From the NCBI GenBank assembly GCA_001544655.2, contig FCOD02000004.1, positions 248,001-312,000 on the forward strand: a DNA stretch of 64,000 nucleotides, in the 5' to 3' direction. The number at the start of each line of letters is the position of its first letter. Position 1 is the first letter of the stretch. Of the stretch, positions 26,452-38,906 are shown piece by piece. Under the pieces are notes generated by a model, which had not been told where the DNA came from, did not search any database, and worked only from the letters and a program-made list of their open reading frames with translations. Both the position numbers and the translations under genes were made by a program. Source of the stretch: Caballeronia turbans. GTDB taxonomy: Bacteria > Pseudomonadota > Gammaproteobacteria > Burkholderiales > Burkholderiaceae.

Positions 26452-26970
26452 AGGCACGCCTTTGCGATACGCCTCGTCGAACGCGGCTTCGAGTCCGGCG
26501 TGCGCCCCGCGCAAACCATCGACGACGCGCCTTGCCCACTCGAAGTATTCCCGCTTTCTTTCCTCGCCCCAGTTCGACGGCGGCATGGCGATAATGTCGC
26601 GCAAATTGCAGATCTTGTCCGCGAGCTTCACGAGTTGCGCGCCATGACTGATATGCGCCGCGTGTTCGATCTGCAGGCGCTTTCTTTCGGCCTTCGGCAA
26701 GGACTTGTCGTCCGTCACTTCAGCGACGATGTCCGCGACTCCCGCGCCGAACCATCGCACGAGCTCGTCGTGCGACGTGGCCGTATCCTCGATCGTGTCG
26801 TGCAAAACGGCCGCAAGCAGCACGCGCTCGTCGTCTATGCCGCCTTCGTTGGCGAGCACGTTCGCAAGCGCGATCGGATGATTGATATACGGCGACGCCT
26901 CCGCGTCCTTGCGGCGCTGATTGCGATGTTTGTCCGCGGCGAACGCGATGGCCCGGATCAGTTGATTCAC
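26431..26970 (-). CDS. HD-domain (p)ppGpp hydrolase-like protein (MESH1/small alarmone hydrolase)
   Basis: This 179-residue single-domain HD hydrolase resembles MESH1 and the hydrolase domain of SpoT. Key motifs are [18 protein letters not shown] near the N-terminus, the HD pair in [13 protein letters not shown], and the later [12 protein letters not shown]. It probably removes pyrophosphate from (p)ppGpp, although other phosphorylated substrates are possible. The GTG at 26970 with GGGAG nine bases upstream gives the family's length; the longer frame adds unrelated residues. The YdcF gene stands 59 bases upstream on the same strand. No synthetase domain is present. Confidence 0.85.
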   Translation of the reverse strand: MNQLIRAIAFAADKHRNQRRKDAEASPYINHPIALANVLANEGGIDDERVLLAAVLHDTIEDTATSHDELVRWFGAGVADIVAEVTDDKSLPKAERKRLQIEHAAHISHGAQLVKLADKICNLRDIIAMPPSNWGEERKREYFEWARRVVDGLRGAHAGLEAAFDEAYRKGVPSGRALS

Positions 26971-27029
26971 TGGATGGTCTCCCTGCGGCGAATAACGAAA
27001 GTATATTCGCCGCGCAAGCGCCGCCGGTC

Positions 27030-27746
27030 TCAATACAGGCCGAGCCATCGCCACACATAAAAACGTGCGATGCCGACCAGCTCATGCAATGCGCTGTTCG
27101 AATCGAACCATCCTCGGCGATGCGGCAGCCACCATGTCAACGAAGGACGGATGTAGGCAACCGCGGGCTGCGGATGCAGTTCGAACGCATCGAACGCGAG
27201 CATTGCACGACGCATATGCAGCGACGACGTGATCAGCACCGACGTGTCGTATTGCCGCGAACGCAATATTTTTTCGGTGTTGCGCGCGTTCTCGTATGTG
27301 TCGAGGCTCTCGTCTTCGAGGATCAGATCCTTGCGCGCTACGCCAGCGTCGAGAAGCAGGCTGCCGTACAACTGCGCTTCGCTTTGCTCGTGATGCTGCG
27401 GATTGCCTCCGCTCACGATCACGAAGCACGCCTTTTCCATCTCGATGCAGCGCTTGTAGAGCGAAGCCGCGAGATCGATGCGCGTCATCGCATCGCCCTT
27501 GGGCACCAGACGTCCATGGCGATCGTACGACGTCCCGCCACCGAGCACGACGATCGCCATGCGTGAGCCGAAGCTCGGGTCCTTCATCGAGGCATACGTG
27601 TCGTTCGCAAGACGCACGAGCGGCCCGGGCAGACAACTGCCGAGCAACCAGAAGGCCGCGCCCGCCGCGAGCAGGATCGTGCCGCGCCGTTTCTTCCAAA
27701 CGACGAACAGCGCAATGAATATCAATAGCAAAGAGACCAGTATCAA
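27030..27746 (-). CDS. YdcF/SanA family membrane protein (DUF218)
   Basis: This 238-residue protein has two N-terminal membrane helices (about 2-17 and 24-45) and a DUF218 domain with the motifs VVLGGG, VSGGNPQ with a later [16 protein letters not shown], and [10 protein letters not shown]. Family members such as SanA and ElyC affect envelope integrity and peptidoglycan or enterobacterial common antigen precursors. The active domain should face the periplasm. It lies upstream of the alarmone-hydrolase-like gene in one direction, possibly cotranscribed. The specific reaction is unknown. Confidence 0.85.
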   Translation of the reverse strand: MILVSLLLIFIALFVVWKKRRGTILLAAGAAFWLLGSCLPGPLVRLANDTYASMKDPSFGSRMAIVVLGGGTSYDRHGRLVPKGDAMTRIDLAASLYKRCIEMEKACFVIVSGGNPQHHEQSEAQLYGSLLLDAGVARKDLILEDESLDTYENARNTEKILRSRQYDTSVLITSSLHMRRAMLAFDAFELHPQPAVAYIRPSLTWWLPHRRGWFDSNSALHELVGIARFYVWRWLGLY

Positions 27747-28151
27747 TTAGCTTACCCCGATGGTTGTTTTTCAAAAGCCTTTCGAGTGCGGATACTTTTT
27801 ACAAGGACTTATGGAAACAGGTGCAGGAGTTACCTACCCCCTCGCAGCAATGGCGTCAGTTTGAATGATCGCAACGGATCGAGACATGCTCGATATCGCA
27901 CATAACAACGATCTGTCATCGAGGCCGACCGTGCGGCATCGCACGGACGCACTGGCCCGCAAATTCGTTAAATACGATCAAACAAAATTCACAAGAAGAC
28001 AGCGCGTGCGAGGACGCTCGTGGAATGGTCTTCACGAGACAACACAACACCGCTGCCGATTCGCCCCGGAGCTAGCGACACCCGATAACAACTCATCGTC
28101 GCGATCCGGTATTACTGCACCGCTGGCCGGGTACAAGGGAAAACACAGACA
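27747..28151. other. Intergenic region between YdcF and carrier-protein genes
   Basis: This 405-bp gap between divergent genes is AT-richer than its surroundings at both ends. I see no gene, tRNA or strong hairpin in it. It should hold the minus-strand promoter for ydcF (around TTGAAAAACAACC, 27766-27778) and the plus-strand promoter of the carrier-protein operon. AAGGGA, 16 to 11 bases before the ATG at 28152, is its ribosome site. Confidence 0.4.
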
Positions 28152-28403
28152 ATGAAAACTGAATTGCGCCGCATCCTCGCCGAGTCCGCTCGTCTCGACG
28201 TGCCCATCGACACGCTTGCCGACGGCGACGATCTCTACGCCGCCGGTCTCTCCTCGCTCGCCACGGTTCACGTGATGCTTGCGATCGAAGACGAATTCGG
28301 CATCGAGATTCCCGATCACATGCTCACGCGCCGGCTCTTTTCGAGCGTCGATTCGCTCGCATCGGCCGTCAACGAACTGCGCCGTTCGCAGGCGGCAGCA
28401 TGA
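28152..28403 (+). CDS. Free-standing acyl (aminoacyl) carrier protein
   Basis: This 83-residue four-helix carrier protein has the phosphopantetheine site GLSSLAT, with Ser35 as the expected modified residue and Ser in place of the Asp of the usual DSL. Acidic helix II (VHVMLAIEDEFGIEIPD) is typical. Its stop overlaps the next gene's start by four bases. Next to an amino acid:carrier-protein ligase it most likely carries glycine or alanine as a thioester, as in Bradyrhizobium and Agrobacterium relatives, rather than fatty acids. Confidence 0.92.
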   Translation: MKTELRRILAESARLDVPIDTLADGDDLYAAGLSSLATVHVMLAIEDEFGIEIPDHMLTRRLFSSVDSLASAVNELRRSQAAA

Positions 28404-29653
28404 ACGCGCCCGCTCAAGAGCTTGAAATGGCCGAGCTCGCGCAGAGTGCGACAGCGCGCTGCGAAAGCGAGTTGATCGAGGCCGCGAAGCGGGTGGCCGC
28501 CGTCGCGGCAAAGCACGCCGATGCGGTCGATCGCGAAGCGCGCTTTCCCGCCGAAGCGGTCGCGGCGATGCGCGAGGAGCGCCTCTTCTCCGCGATGATC
28601 CCGACGATGCATGGCGGCGACGGCCTGTCGCTCACCGGCGTCGCGCGCTTGTGCGAGGCCCTGGCGCAAGGCTGCGCATCCTCCGCGATGATCTACGCGA
28701 TGCATCAGAGTCAGGTCGTATGCATCGTCGATCATGGCGCAAACGTGCCCTGGCAGCGCGACTTCCTTGCGCGCATGGTCAACGAGCAGTTGCTGCTCGC
28801 ATCGGCGACCTCGGAAGAGAACATCGGCGGCAACATGCGTACGAGCGCATGCGCGGTCGATCTCGTCGACAATGCGTTTCGCATCGAGAAGCTCGCACCG
28901 ACGATCTCTTACGGCAAGTATGCCGATTGCATTCTGGTGACGGCCCGCCGCCATCCCGATGCGCCGCCCTCCGACCAGGTGCTGATCGTGGCGCCGCGCG
29001 ATACGTTCACGCTCGAGCAGCGCGGCACGTGGGACACGCTCGGCATGCGCGGAACCTGCAGCGAAGGACATCGTCTCGTCGCGAGCGGCTTCGCGGAACA
29101 GATCCTGCCTGCGCCGTTCTCGCGAATCGCCGACGAAAGCATGCTGCCCGTATCGCACACCTTGTGGTCGTCGGTATGGTGCGGCATCGCAAGCGACGCG
29201 GCGAATCGCGCACATCAGTTCTTCCGCAATCAGGCTCGCGGCAAGCCCGCATTGCCGCCTTCGGCCGCGCGGCTTTCACAAGTGCTCACGCTCATCAAGA
29301 TGATGCAGGCGCGTCTGCGCGAATCGCTCGCCAATGTCGAAGCGGCTCAGGCCGATCGCACCGCGCGCAAGGCGAGCCAGAGCAATGACGACGACGCGCC
29401 GCTCACGGCGTCGATCGGCATCAATGCGGACCTGAACATGCTCAAGCTGGCGATTTCGCAATCGGCTGTGCATGTCGTGCAGGAAACACTGATGATCTGC
29501 GGCATGGCGGGCTACAAGAACGACACGCCGTTCAGCGTGGGGCGCCATCTGCGCGATCTGCATTCGGCGCCGCTCATGATCAGCAACGATCGCATCGAAT
29601 TGAACACGGCGAATCTGCTGCTTGCGCAGCGCGCCGCAACGGGGACCCTTTGA
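28400..29653 (+). CDS. Acyl-CoA dehydrogenase family flavoprotein, probably acts on carrier-bound acyl
   Basis: This 417-residue member of the acyl-CoA dehydrogenase superfamily has an N-terminal helical domain, a middle beta domain (about 150-250; ASATSEENIGGN, TISYGKYADCILV, GTWDTLGMRGTCSEG) and a C-terminal four-helix domain. The first codons overlap the carrier-protein stop by four bases (ATGA), so the two are coupled. In aminomalonyl-ACP and pyrrolyl-PCP pathways similar enzymes oxidise amino acids held on a carrier protein. The same chemistry on the aminoacyl carrier protein of this operon is my inference. FAD binding is expected. Confidence 0.85.
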   Translation: MNAPAQELEMAELAQSATARCESELIEAAKRVAAVAAKHADAVDREARFPAEAVAAMREERLFSAMIPTMHGGDGLSLTGVARLCEALAQGCASSAMIYAMHQSQVVCIVDHGANVPWQRDFLARMVNEQLLLASATSEENIGGNMRTSACAVDLVDNAFRIEKLAPTISYGKYADCILVTARRHPDAPPSDQVLIVAPRDTFTLEQRGTWDTLGMRGTCSEGHRLVASGFAEQILPAPFSRIADESMLPVSHTLWSSVWCGIASDAANRAHQFFRNQARGKPALPPSAARLSQVLTLIKMMQARLRESLANVEAAQADRTARKASQSNDDDAPLTASIGINADLNMLKLAISQSAVHVVQETLMICGMAGYKNDTPFSVGRHLRDLHSAPLMISNDRIELNTANLLLAQRAATGTL

Positions 29654-29657
29654 CGAT

Positions 29658-30725
29658 ATGAACATGCCGACGGAACAGGCCGCCATGATGCAGGCCGAAG
29701 CACAAGCACAATCACAAGAGACTCAGGCACCGTACGACAAATCGGACTTGACCTTGCGCGATCGCCTGATCGAAGCGGGCATTCTGCTCGATACGGGCGA
29801 AGATGGTCTTTACGGCCGCAGCGAAGTATTCGAGGACGTCGTCGAGCGCCTCAATCAGGCGATCACGATGCTCGGCGCGGATCAGCACGCGGAAGTGCTG
29901 CGTTTTCCGCCCGCGATGCGCCGCCGCGATTTCGAGGACAGCGAGTATCTGAAGAGCTTCCCGAATCTCGCGGGCACGATTCACTCGTTCCAGGGCAACG
30001 ACCGCGGGCATCATCGCCTGCTCGAAGCGCTCGACAAGATCGTGCATATCGGCGAGGAAGAAGAACGCTCCGATGAATGGATGGATCAGCAGAAGCCTAC
30101 GCGCCTCGTGCTCACGCCGGCCGCATGCTATCCGATCTATCCGCTCGTCGCGAAGCGCGGCAAGCTCGCTGAAGACGGCGCGACCTTCGATGCGTTCTCG
30201 TACTGCTTCCGTCACGAGCCGTCCATCGATCCCGGCCGCATGCAGATGTTCCGCATGCGCGAGTACATTCGCGTCGGCAGCCCCGAACAGGTGATGGCAT
30301 TCCGTCAGAAGTGGATCGAGCGCGGTTCGCTGCTCGTGAATCTGCTCGCACTGCCGTTCGAAATCGACCTCGCCAACGACCCGTTCTTCGGGCGCGGCGG
30401 CATGATCGTCGCGGATAGCCAGCGCGCGCAGCAACTGAAGTTCGAATTGCTCGTGCCCGTCGCGACACCCGACCGCCCGACCGCGTGCCTGTCGTTCAAC
30501 TATCACCAGGACCATTTCGGCGAGCTCTGGCACATCAGCCAGGCGGACGATCAGGTCGCGCATACCGCATGCGTCGGTTTCGGCATGGAGCGCACGACGC
30601 TCGCGCTCTTCCGTCACCACGGACTCGATGTCAAGGCGTGGCCCGAGAAAGTGCGTCAACTGCTGTGGGGCGACAAGGGGCCGCTCATCGAAGAAGGCCT
30701 CGCGAATCTGGGAAGCCAGACATGA
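29658..30725 (+). CDS. Amino acid:[carrier protein] ligase (SerRS-like)
   Basis: This 355-residue class II aminoacyl-tRNA synthetase-like catalytic core lacks a tRNA-binding domain. It would activate a small amino acid with ATP and load it on the phosphopantetheine of the carrier protein. Motif 2 (CFRHEPSIDPGRMQMFRMRE) and motif 3 (GFGMERTTLAL) are present. Cys157, Glu202 and Cys305 are spaced 45 and 103 residues apart. I recall the zinc ligands of Bradyrhizobium Bll0957 as Cys131, Glu176 and Cys279, which have the same spacing. The ATG at 29658, four bases after the dehydrogenase stop, is chosen over an upstream in-frame start. Glycine or alanine is the expected substrate. Confidence 0.92.
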   Translation: MNMPTEQAAMMQAEAQAQSQETQAPYDKSDLTLRDRLIEAGILLDTGEDGLYGRSEVFEDVVERLNQAITMLGADQHAEVLRFPPAMRRRDFEDSEYLKSFPNLAGTIHSFQGNDRGHHRLLEALDKIVHIGEEEERSDEWMDQQKPTRLVLTPAACYPIYPLVAKRGKLAEDGATFDAFSYCFRHEPSIDPGRMQMFRMREYIRVGSPEQVMAFRQKWIERGSLLVNLLALPFEIDLANDPFFGRGGMIVADSQRAQQLKFELLVPVATPDRPTACLSFNYHQDHFGELWHISQADDQVAHTACVGFGMERTTLALFRHHGLDVKAWPEKVRQLLWGDKGPLIEEGLANLGSQT

Positions 30726-31726
30726 ACGCACGCTCGCCGGCAGAAGCCGTGATCGACACGTCCACGTCCGCGAACGGCGAGTACCGTCAACACGCGCTGC
30801 ATCGTGAAGAGCGCGTATGGCTGGAGACGAACTGTTATGTCGACTTGTGGATCGAGCTACTGCATCACTACGGCTGCGATCCGCATGCGGCGCTCAGCTT
30901 CACGGTGACGCAGGCGTTCGAGGGCGATCAGTTCACGTTCCCGAAGTTCTCGCTCGACGATATCTCGCGGCTCTACGGCCTGCAGGCCCAGGAGCTCGCG
31001 ATCTACGACACGCTGGAAGCGCACGTGCGCGAGCAGACGCGGCGCGGGCACATGGTCGTGGTGGAGATGGACTCGTACTATCTGCCCGATACGCGCGCGA
31101 CCGCGTATCGGCAGACGCATACGAAGACGACTATCGCCATCGATGCAATCGACACCGACGCGAAGCGCATCACGTACTTCCATAACGCGGGTTATTTCGC
31201 GTTGTCGGGCGAGGACTACGATGGCGTGTTCCGGCTCATGCCCGGCCTCGCAAGCGATGTGCACGCGCTCTTTCCGTACGTCGAGTTCGTGAAGCGCGCG
31301 CGTGCGCCGCTCGAAGGCGATGCGATGGTGCAACGCTCGGTCGAGCTGCTCGCCTTGCGGCTCGCGGATCGTCCCGCGACGAATCCGGTCGCGCAATGGC
31401 GTGCCGCATTCCCCGAGCACTTGCGCGCGTTGCTCGAACGTGATCCCGCGTACTATCACCTCTACACGTTCAACGTGATGCGTCAGCTCGGCTCGAACTT
31501 CGAGTTGCTGTCGAAGTATCTCGGCTGGCTGAACCGGCACGGCGTGAAAGTGTCGTGCGACATCCAGACGAGCGCGCAGGCGATTGCCAGCGAAGCGATG
31601 GTCATGCAGTTCCGTCTCGCGCGCGCCCGCATGCGCTCGCGCATCGACCCTTGCGAAGATTGCCTCGATTCGATGCAGGCTTCGTACGACAAGGTCATCG
31701 AGCCGCTCGCCGCGCGCTTTCTCTGA
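30722..31726 (+). CDS. DUF1839 protein, candidate BtrH-like cysteine acyltransferase
   Basis: This 334-residue protein of the DUF1839 family starts inside the ligase stop (ATGA overlap). It has ETNCYVDLWIELLHHYGCDP around Cys38, MVVVEMDSYYLPDT around residue 115, QTHTKTTIAIDAID around His133 and ITYFHNAGYF around His154. A Cys near the N-terminus in an NCYxD helix, followed by a His after a beta strand, recalls the C39-like BtrH/BtrH_N fold. BtrH transfers an amino acid from an acyl carrier protein to an aminoglycoside. By analogy this protein may move the aminoacyl group from the carrier to an acceptor. That function is my inference; the family is formally uncharacterised. Confidence 0.8.
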   Translation: MNARSPAEAVIDTSTSANGEYRQHALHREERVWLETNCYVDLWIELLHHYGCDPHAALSFTVTQAFEGDQFTFPKFSLDDISRLYGLQAQELAIYDTLEAHVREQTRRGHMVVVEMDSYYLPDTRATAYRQTHTKTTIAIDAIDTDAKRITYFHNAGYFALSGEDYDGVFRLMPGLASDVHALFPYVEFVKRARAPLEGDAMVQRSVELLALRLADRPATNPVAQWRAAFPEHLRALLERDPAYYHLYTFNVMRQLGSNFELLSKYLGWLNRHGVKVSCDIQTSAQAIASEAMVMQFRLARARMRSRIDPCEDCLDSMQASYDKVIEPLAARFL

Positions 31727-31727
31727 A

Positions 31728-31760
31728 CGCCAAAGCCGCGCACATCGCGCGGCTTTGGCG
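31728..31760 (+). terminator. Perfect 14-bp hairpin after the aminoacyl-carrier operon
   Basis: CGCCAAAGCCGCGC and GCGCGGCTTTGGCG pair perfectly with a 5-nt loop (ACATC), starting one base after the DUF1839 stop codon. TCGTTCTCC follows, so the T-tract is poor. The site separates the four carrier-protein genes from the glycosidase 67 bases on. It probably attenuates rather than blocks transcription. Confidence 0.65.
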
Positions 31761-31793
31761 TCGTTCTCCGAATCCCGTCAACGAGGTAGGCAC

Positions 31794-35251
<3,458 letters not shown>

Positions 35252-35263
35252 CTATCGCATCCA

Positions 35264-38200
35264 TCACGCTGACACAGCCATCTCCACCCGCGCGCGATAT
35301 CGTTCGATCAAACGCTCGCGCTTCTTCGCGACCGCCGCCATGTTGCGCTCCTTCACATGGCCAAAGCCGCGGATTTCATCAGGCAGCTTCGCGAGTTGCA
35401 GCGCCGTGTCGAAGCGGTCTTCATCGAGCGTCGAACAGAATTCGTCGACGAGCGCGAGATAATCCGCGATCATCCGGCGCTCCGTGCGGCGCTCGGCCGT
35501 CTTGCCGAATACATCGAGCGACGTGCCGCGCAAGCGTTTCATCTTCGCGAGGACGCGGAATGCGGGCAGCATCCACGCGCCGAAGGTCTGCTTCACGAGA
35601 TGACCGTGTTCGTCACGCTTTGCGAACAGCGGCGGCGCGAGATGGAACATCAGCTTGTAATCGCGGCCCGGTTCGCCTTCGAACTGCTCGCGCAACTTGT
35701 CGAGATACGCGGGATCGGCATAAAGACGCGCGACTTCGTACTCGTCCTTATAGGCCATGAGCTTCGCGAGATTCACCGCGACCGCGCGCGTGAGCGGCAG
35801 CTTCGCGTTCAACGCCTTTTCCTTCTCGCGGAGGCGCTCGACCACCGTGCGATACGAGCGCGCATACGCTTCGCTTTGATACGCCGTCAGCAAAGCCTCA
35901 CGCGTCGCGATCACGTTGTCGAGCGACTCGGGCATCTTCATGACGATCGCATGCTGCGCGGTTTTGAGCAAATCGCCCGCGCCATGTTGCGCGACGTATC
36001 GGCCCCAGTCGAATGCGAGCCAGTTCTTCTCGACCGCAACGCCATTCAGTTCGATTGCGCGCTTGAGGCTTTCGAGTTCGAGCGGCAACCAGCCCTTCTG
36101 CCATGCGAAGCCGAGCAAGAGCGGATTCGAATAAATGGTATCGCCGAGCAGCTTCAGCGCGAGCGCGTTGGCATCGACGAATGCGCAGCCCGCGCCGATG
36201 CTGTCCGATAGCGCCTGCTCCGTTTGCGCGGCGGGAAACGTCCATTGCGCATCGGTGACGAAGGCGGCGGTCGGCGTCGCGCCGCTGTTGATGGCGGCCT
36301 GCGTGATGCCATGCCGCGTGCGCGAGAGCACATCGTTCGATGCCGACACGATCGCATCGCAACCGATCACGAGCCGCGCCTCGCCCGTCGCGATGCGCGT
36401 CGCATGCAGCGCCTGCGGCTCCGGTGCGATCTGTACGTGGCTCAGCACCGCGCCACCCTTCTGCGCGAGACCGGCCATGTCGAGCACCGTGACGCCCTTG
36501 CGCTCGATATGCGCCGCCATGCCGATCAATCCGCCGATCGTCACGACACCCGTTCCGCCGACGCCGGTCACGAGAATGCCGTAAGGCTTCGACAATGCGG
36601 GCAATGCCGGCAACGGCAAGGCATCGAAATCGGGCTGCGCGCCCCCGGCCGCTTTCGGCTTGCGAACCTGTGCGCCTTCGGCCGTGACGAAGCTCGGGCA
36701 AAAGCCCTTCACGCACGAAAAATCCTTGTTGCACGACGACTGATTGATCTTGCGCTTGGTGCCGAGCGGCGTGTCCATCGGTTCGACGGACAGGCAATTC
36801 GATTGCACCGAGCAGTCGCCGCAGCCTTCGCACACGGCGTCGTTGATGAACGCGCGGCGTGCGGGGTCAGGATACGTGCCGCGCTTGCGGCGACGGCGCT
36901 TTTCCGTCGCACATGTCTGGTCGTAGATCAGAATGGTCGTGCCTTGCGTATCGCGCAACTCGCGCTGAATGCGATCGAGTTCATCACGATGATGCACGCT
37001 CACGCCTTCAGGCAATGCGACTTTCGCATCGTATTTCTGCGGCTCGTCCGTCACGATGACGATGCGCTTCGCGCCTTCCGCGAAGACCTGATGCGCGATC
37101 TGCGGCACCGTCAATACGCCGTCGACGGGCTGTCCGCCGGTCATCGCGACCGCGTCGTTATAAAGAATCTTATAGGTGATGTTCGCATTCGCAGCGATCG
37201 CCGCGCGCACCGCGAGCAAGCCCGAATGGAAATACGTGCCGTCGCCGAGATTGACGAACACATGCTTGTCGCCCGAGAAATGCATCTGACCGATCCATGC
37301 GACGCCCTCGCCGCCCATCTGGCTGAAGGTCTCGGTCTTGCGATCCATCCACATCGACATGTAGTGGCAGCCGATGCCGGCGAGCGCGCGCGAACCCTCG
37401 GGCACGCGCGTCGACGTGTTATGCGGACAGCCCGAGCAGAACCACGGCTTTCGTTCGACCTCGACGCGCGGCTTGATCGCCTCGCGCTCTTTTGCTTCGA
37501 TGGTCTCGACGCGCGCGAGCATGCGCGCGCGCACATCGGCGGGAAGATCGGCGCGCGCAAGACGCCGCGCGATGGCCTTCGCGATCAGCGCGGGCGATAG
37601 CTCGTAGTGCGCGGGCAACAGCCAGTCGCCGCGCGGCACGGACCATTCGCCGCCTTCGTTGTCGCGCTCATCGAACTTGCCGTAGATGCGGGGACGCACA
37701 TCCTCGCGCCAGTTATATAGCTCTTCTTTCAGCGCATATTCCAGGATCTGCCGCTTCTCTTCGACGACGAGAATCTCTTCGAGACCGGTTGCGAATGCGC
37801 GTGCGTCCTGCGCATCGAGCGGCCACACGCAGCCCACTTTCAGCACTCGAAGGCCGATCTGCGCGCAGGTTACATCGTCGAGGCCGAGGTCGACGAGCGC
37901 CTGACGCACGTCGAGATAGGCCTTGCCCGCGGTGATGATGCCGAAGCGCGGCTTGTCTGAATCGATTACTACGCGATTGAGCTTATTGGCGCGCACATAC
38001 GCCAGGGCCGCGTACCACTTCTCGTCGAGCAGAGGCGCTTCCTGCGCGAGCGGCGAATCGGGCCAGCGGATGTTGAGGCCGCCATCGGGCATTGCGTAGT
38101 CGGTCGGCGTGACGATCTCCACGCGGTCCGGATCGAGATCGATCGATGCGGTGGATTCGACCACATCGGTCACGCATTTCATCGCGACCCATAGACCCGA

Positions 38201-38800
38201 GTAACGGCTCATCGCCCAGCCGTGCAGACCGTAGTCGAGATATTCCTGCACGTTCGACGGATACAGCACCGGAATGCCCGCCGCAATGAACGCATGATCC
38301 GATTGATGCGCGACCGACGACGACTTGGCCGCGTGATCGTCGCCCGCGAGCACGAGCACGCCGCCGTGCCTGTCGGTGCCCGCGGAATTCGCGTGCTTGA
38401 AGACATCGCCCGTGCGGTCCACGCCCGGGCCCTTGCCGTACCACATGCCGAACACGCCGTCGCGCGTCGCGCCGGGCCACAGGTTGATCTGCTGCGTGCC
38501 CCAGATCGAGGTCGCCGCGAGATCCTCGTTCACGCCCGGCTGGAACACGATGTCGTTGTCTTTCAGATGCTGCTTCGCCTTCCACAGCGACTGATCGAGC
38601 GCGCCGAGCGGCGAGCCGCGATAGCCTGAAACGAAGCCCGCCGTATTCAGCCCGGCCTTGCGATCGCGCGCCTTTTGCAGCATCGGCAGACGCACGAGCG
38701 CCTGTGTGCCGCTGATATAGACGCGGCCTTTCTCCAGCGTGTATTTGTCGTCGAGGGAAATGGTTGCGGCTTCCAGCGCGGCGCGGTCGGGTGCATTCAT
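35264..38800 (-). CDS. Indolepyruvate ferredoxin oxidoreductase, fused alpha and beta subunits
   Basis: This 1178-residue enzyme oxidatively decarboxylates arylpyruvates such as indolepyruvate or phenylpyruvate to aryl-acetyl-CoA with ferredoxin-type electron transfer. The N-terminal half has the pyruvate-binding and TPP domains (GTQQINLWPGATRDGVFGMW, SGCPHNTSTRVPEGS). A ferredoxin-like cluster segment (CEGCGDCSVQSNCLSVEP) follows near residue 660, and the C-terminal half is the gamma-type domain (LVTGVGGTGVVTIGGLIGMA). The length matches the fused type of proteobacteria. The ATG at 38800 is taken from the family-like start MNAPDRAALEA. A LysR gene is divergent, 104 bases upstream. Confidence 0.92.
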   Translation of the reverse strand: MNAPDRAALEAATISLDDKYTLEKGRVYISGTQALVRLPMLQKARDRKAGLNTAGFVSGYRGSPLGALDQSLWKAKQHLKDNDIVFQPGVNEDLAATSIWGTQQINLWPGATRDGVFGMWYGKGPGVDRTGDVFKHANSAGTDRHGGVLVLAGDDHAAKSSSVAHQSDHAFIAAGIPVLYPSNVQEYLDYGLHGWAMSRYSGLWVAMKCVTDVVESTASIDLDPDRVEIVTPTDYAMPDGGLNIRWPDSPLAQEAPLLDEKWYAALAYVRANKLNRVVIDSDKPRFGIITAGKAYLDVRQALVDLGLDDVTCAQIGLRVLKVGCVWPLDAQDARAFATGLEEILVVEEKRQILEYALKEELYNWREDVRPRIYGKFDERDNEGGEWSVPRGDWLLPAHYELSPALIAKAIARRLARADLPADVRARMLARVETIEAKEREAIKPRVEVERKPWFCSGCPHNTSTRVPEGSRALAGIGCHYMSMWMDRKTETFSQMGGEGVAWIGQMHFSGDKHVFVNLGDGTYFHSGLLAVRAAIAANANITYKILYNDAVAMTGGQPVDGVLTVPQIAHQVFAEGAKRIVIVTDEPQKYDAKVALPEGVSVHHRDELDRIQRELRDTQGTTILIYDQTCATEKRRRRKRGTYPDPARRAFINDAVCEGCGDCSVQSNCLSVEPMDTPLGTKRKINQSSCNKDFSCVKGFCPSFVTAEGAQVRKPKAAGGAQPDFDALPLPALPALSKPYGILVTGVGGTGVVTIGGLIGMAAHIERKGVTVLDMAGLAQKGGAVLSHVQIAPEPQALHATRIATGEARLVIGCDAIVSASNDVLSRTRHGITQAAINSGATPTAAFVTDAQWTFPAAQTEQALSDSIGAGCAFVDANALALKLLGDTIYSNPLLLGFAWQKGWLPLELESLKRAIELNGVAVEKNWLAFDWGRYVAQHGAGDLLKTAQHAIVMKMPESLDNVIATREALLTAYQSEAYARSYRTVVERLREKEKALNAKLPLTRAVAVNLAKLMAYKDEYEVARLYADPAYLDKLREQFEGEPGRDYKLMFHLAPPLFAKRDEHGHLVKQTFGAWMLPAFRVLAKMKRLRGTSLDVFGKTAERRTERRMIADYLALVDEFCSTLDEDRFDTALQLAKLPDEIRGFGHVKERNMAAVAKKRERLIERYRARVEMAVSA

Positions 38801-38891
38801 CGGGGCTCGTCTCCGGGTTCGGGAATTTTGTTTTTTGCCGAGTATAGGAAGCCGATTCGACATCGTAAAATCACGAATAAACAACTCTGGT

Positions 38892-38906
38892 ATCTGACAA
38901 TCAGAT
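38892..38906. promoter_or_regulatory. LysR-type T-N11-A dyad overlapping a start codon
   Basis: ATCTG-ACAAT-CAGAT is a 15-bp interrupted palindrome that meets the T-N11-A rule (T38893 to A38905). Its right end overlaps the ATG of the LysR gene at 38905. It lies between that gene and the divergent oxidoreductase, so it is a natural autoregulation and activation site. Confidence 0.55.
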
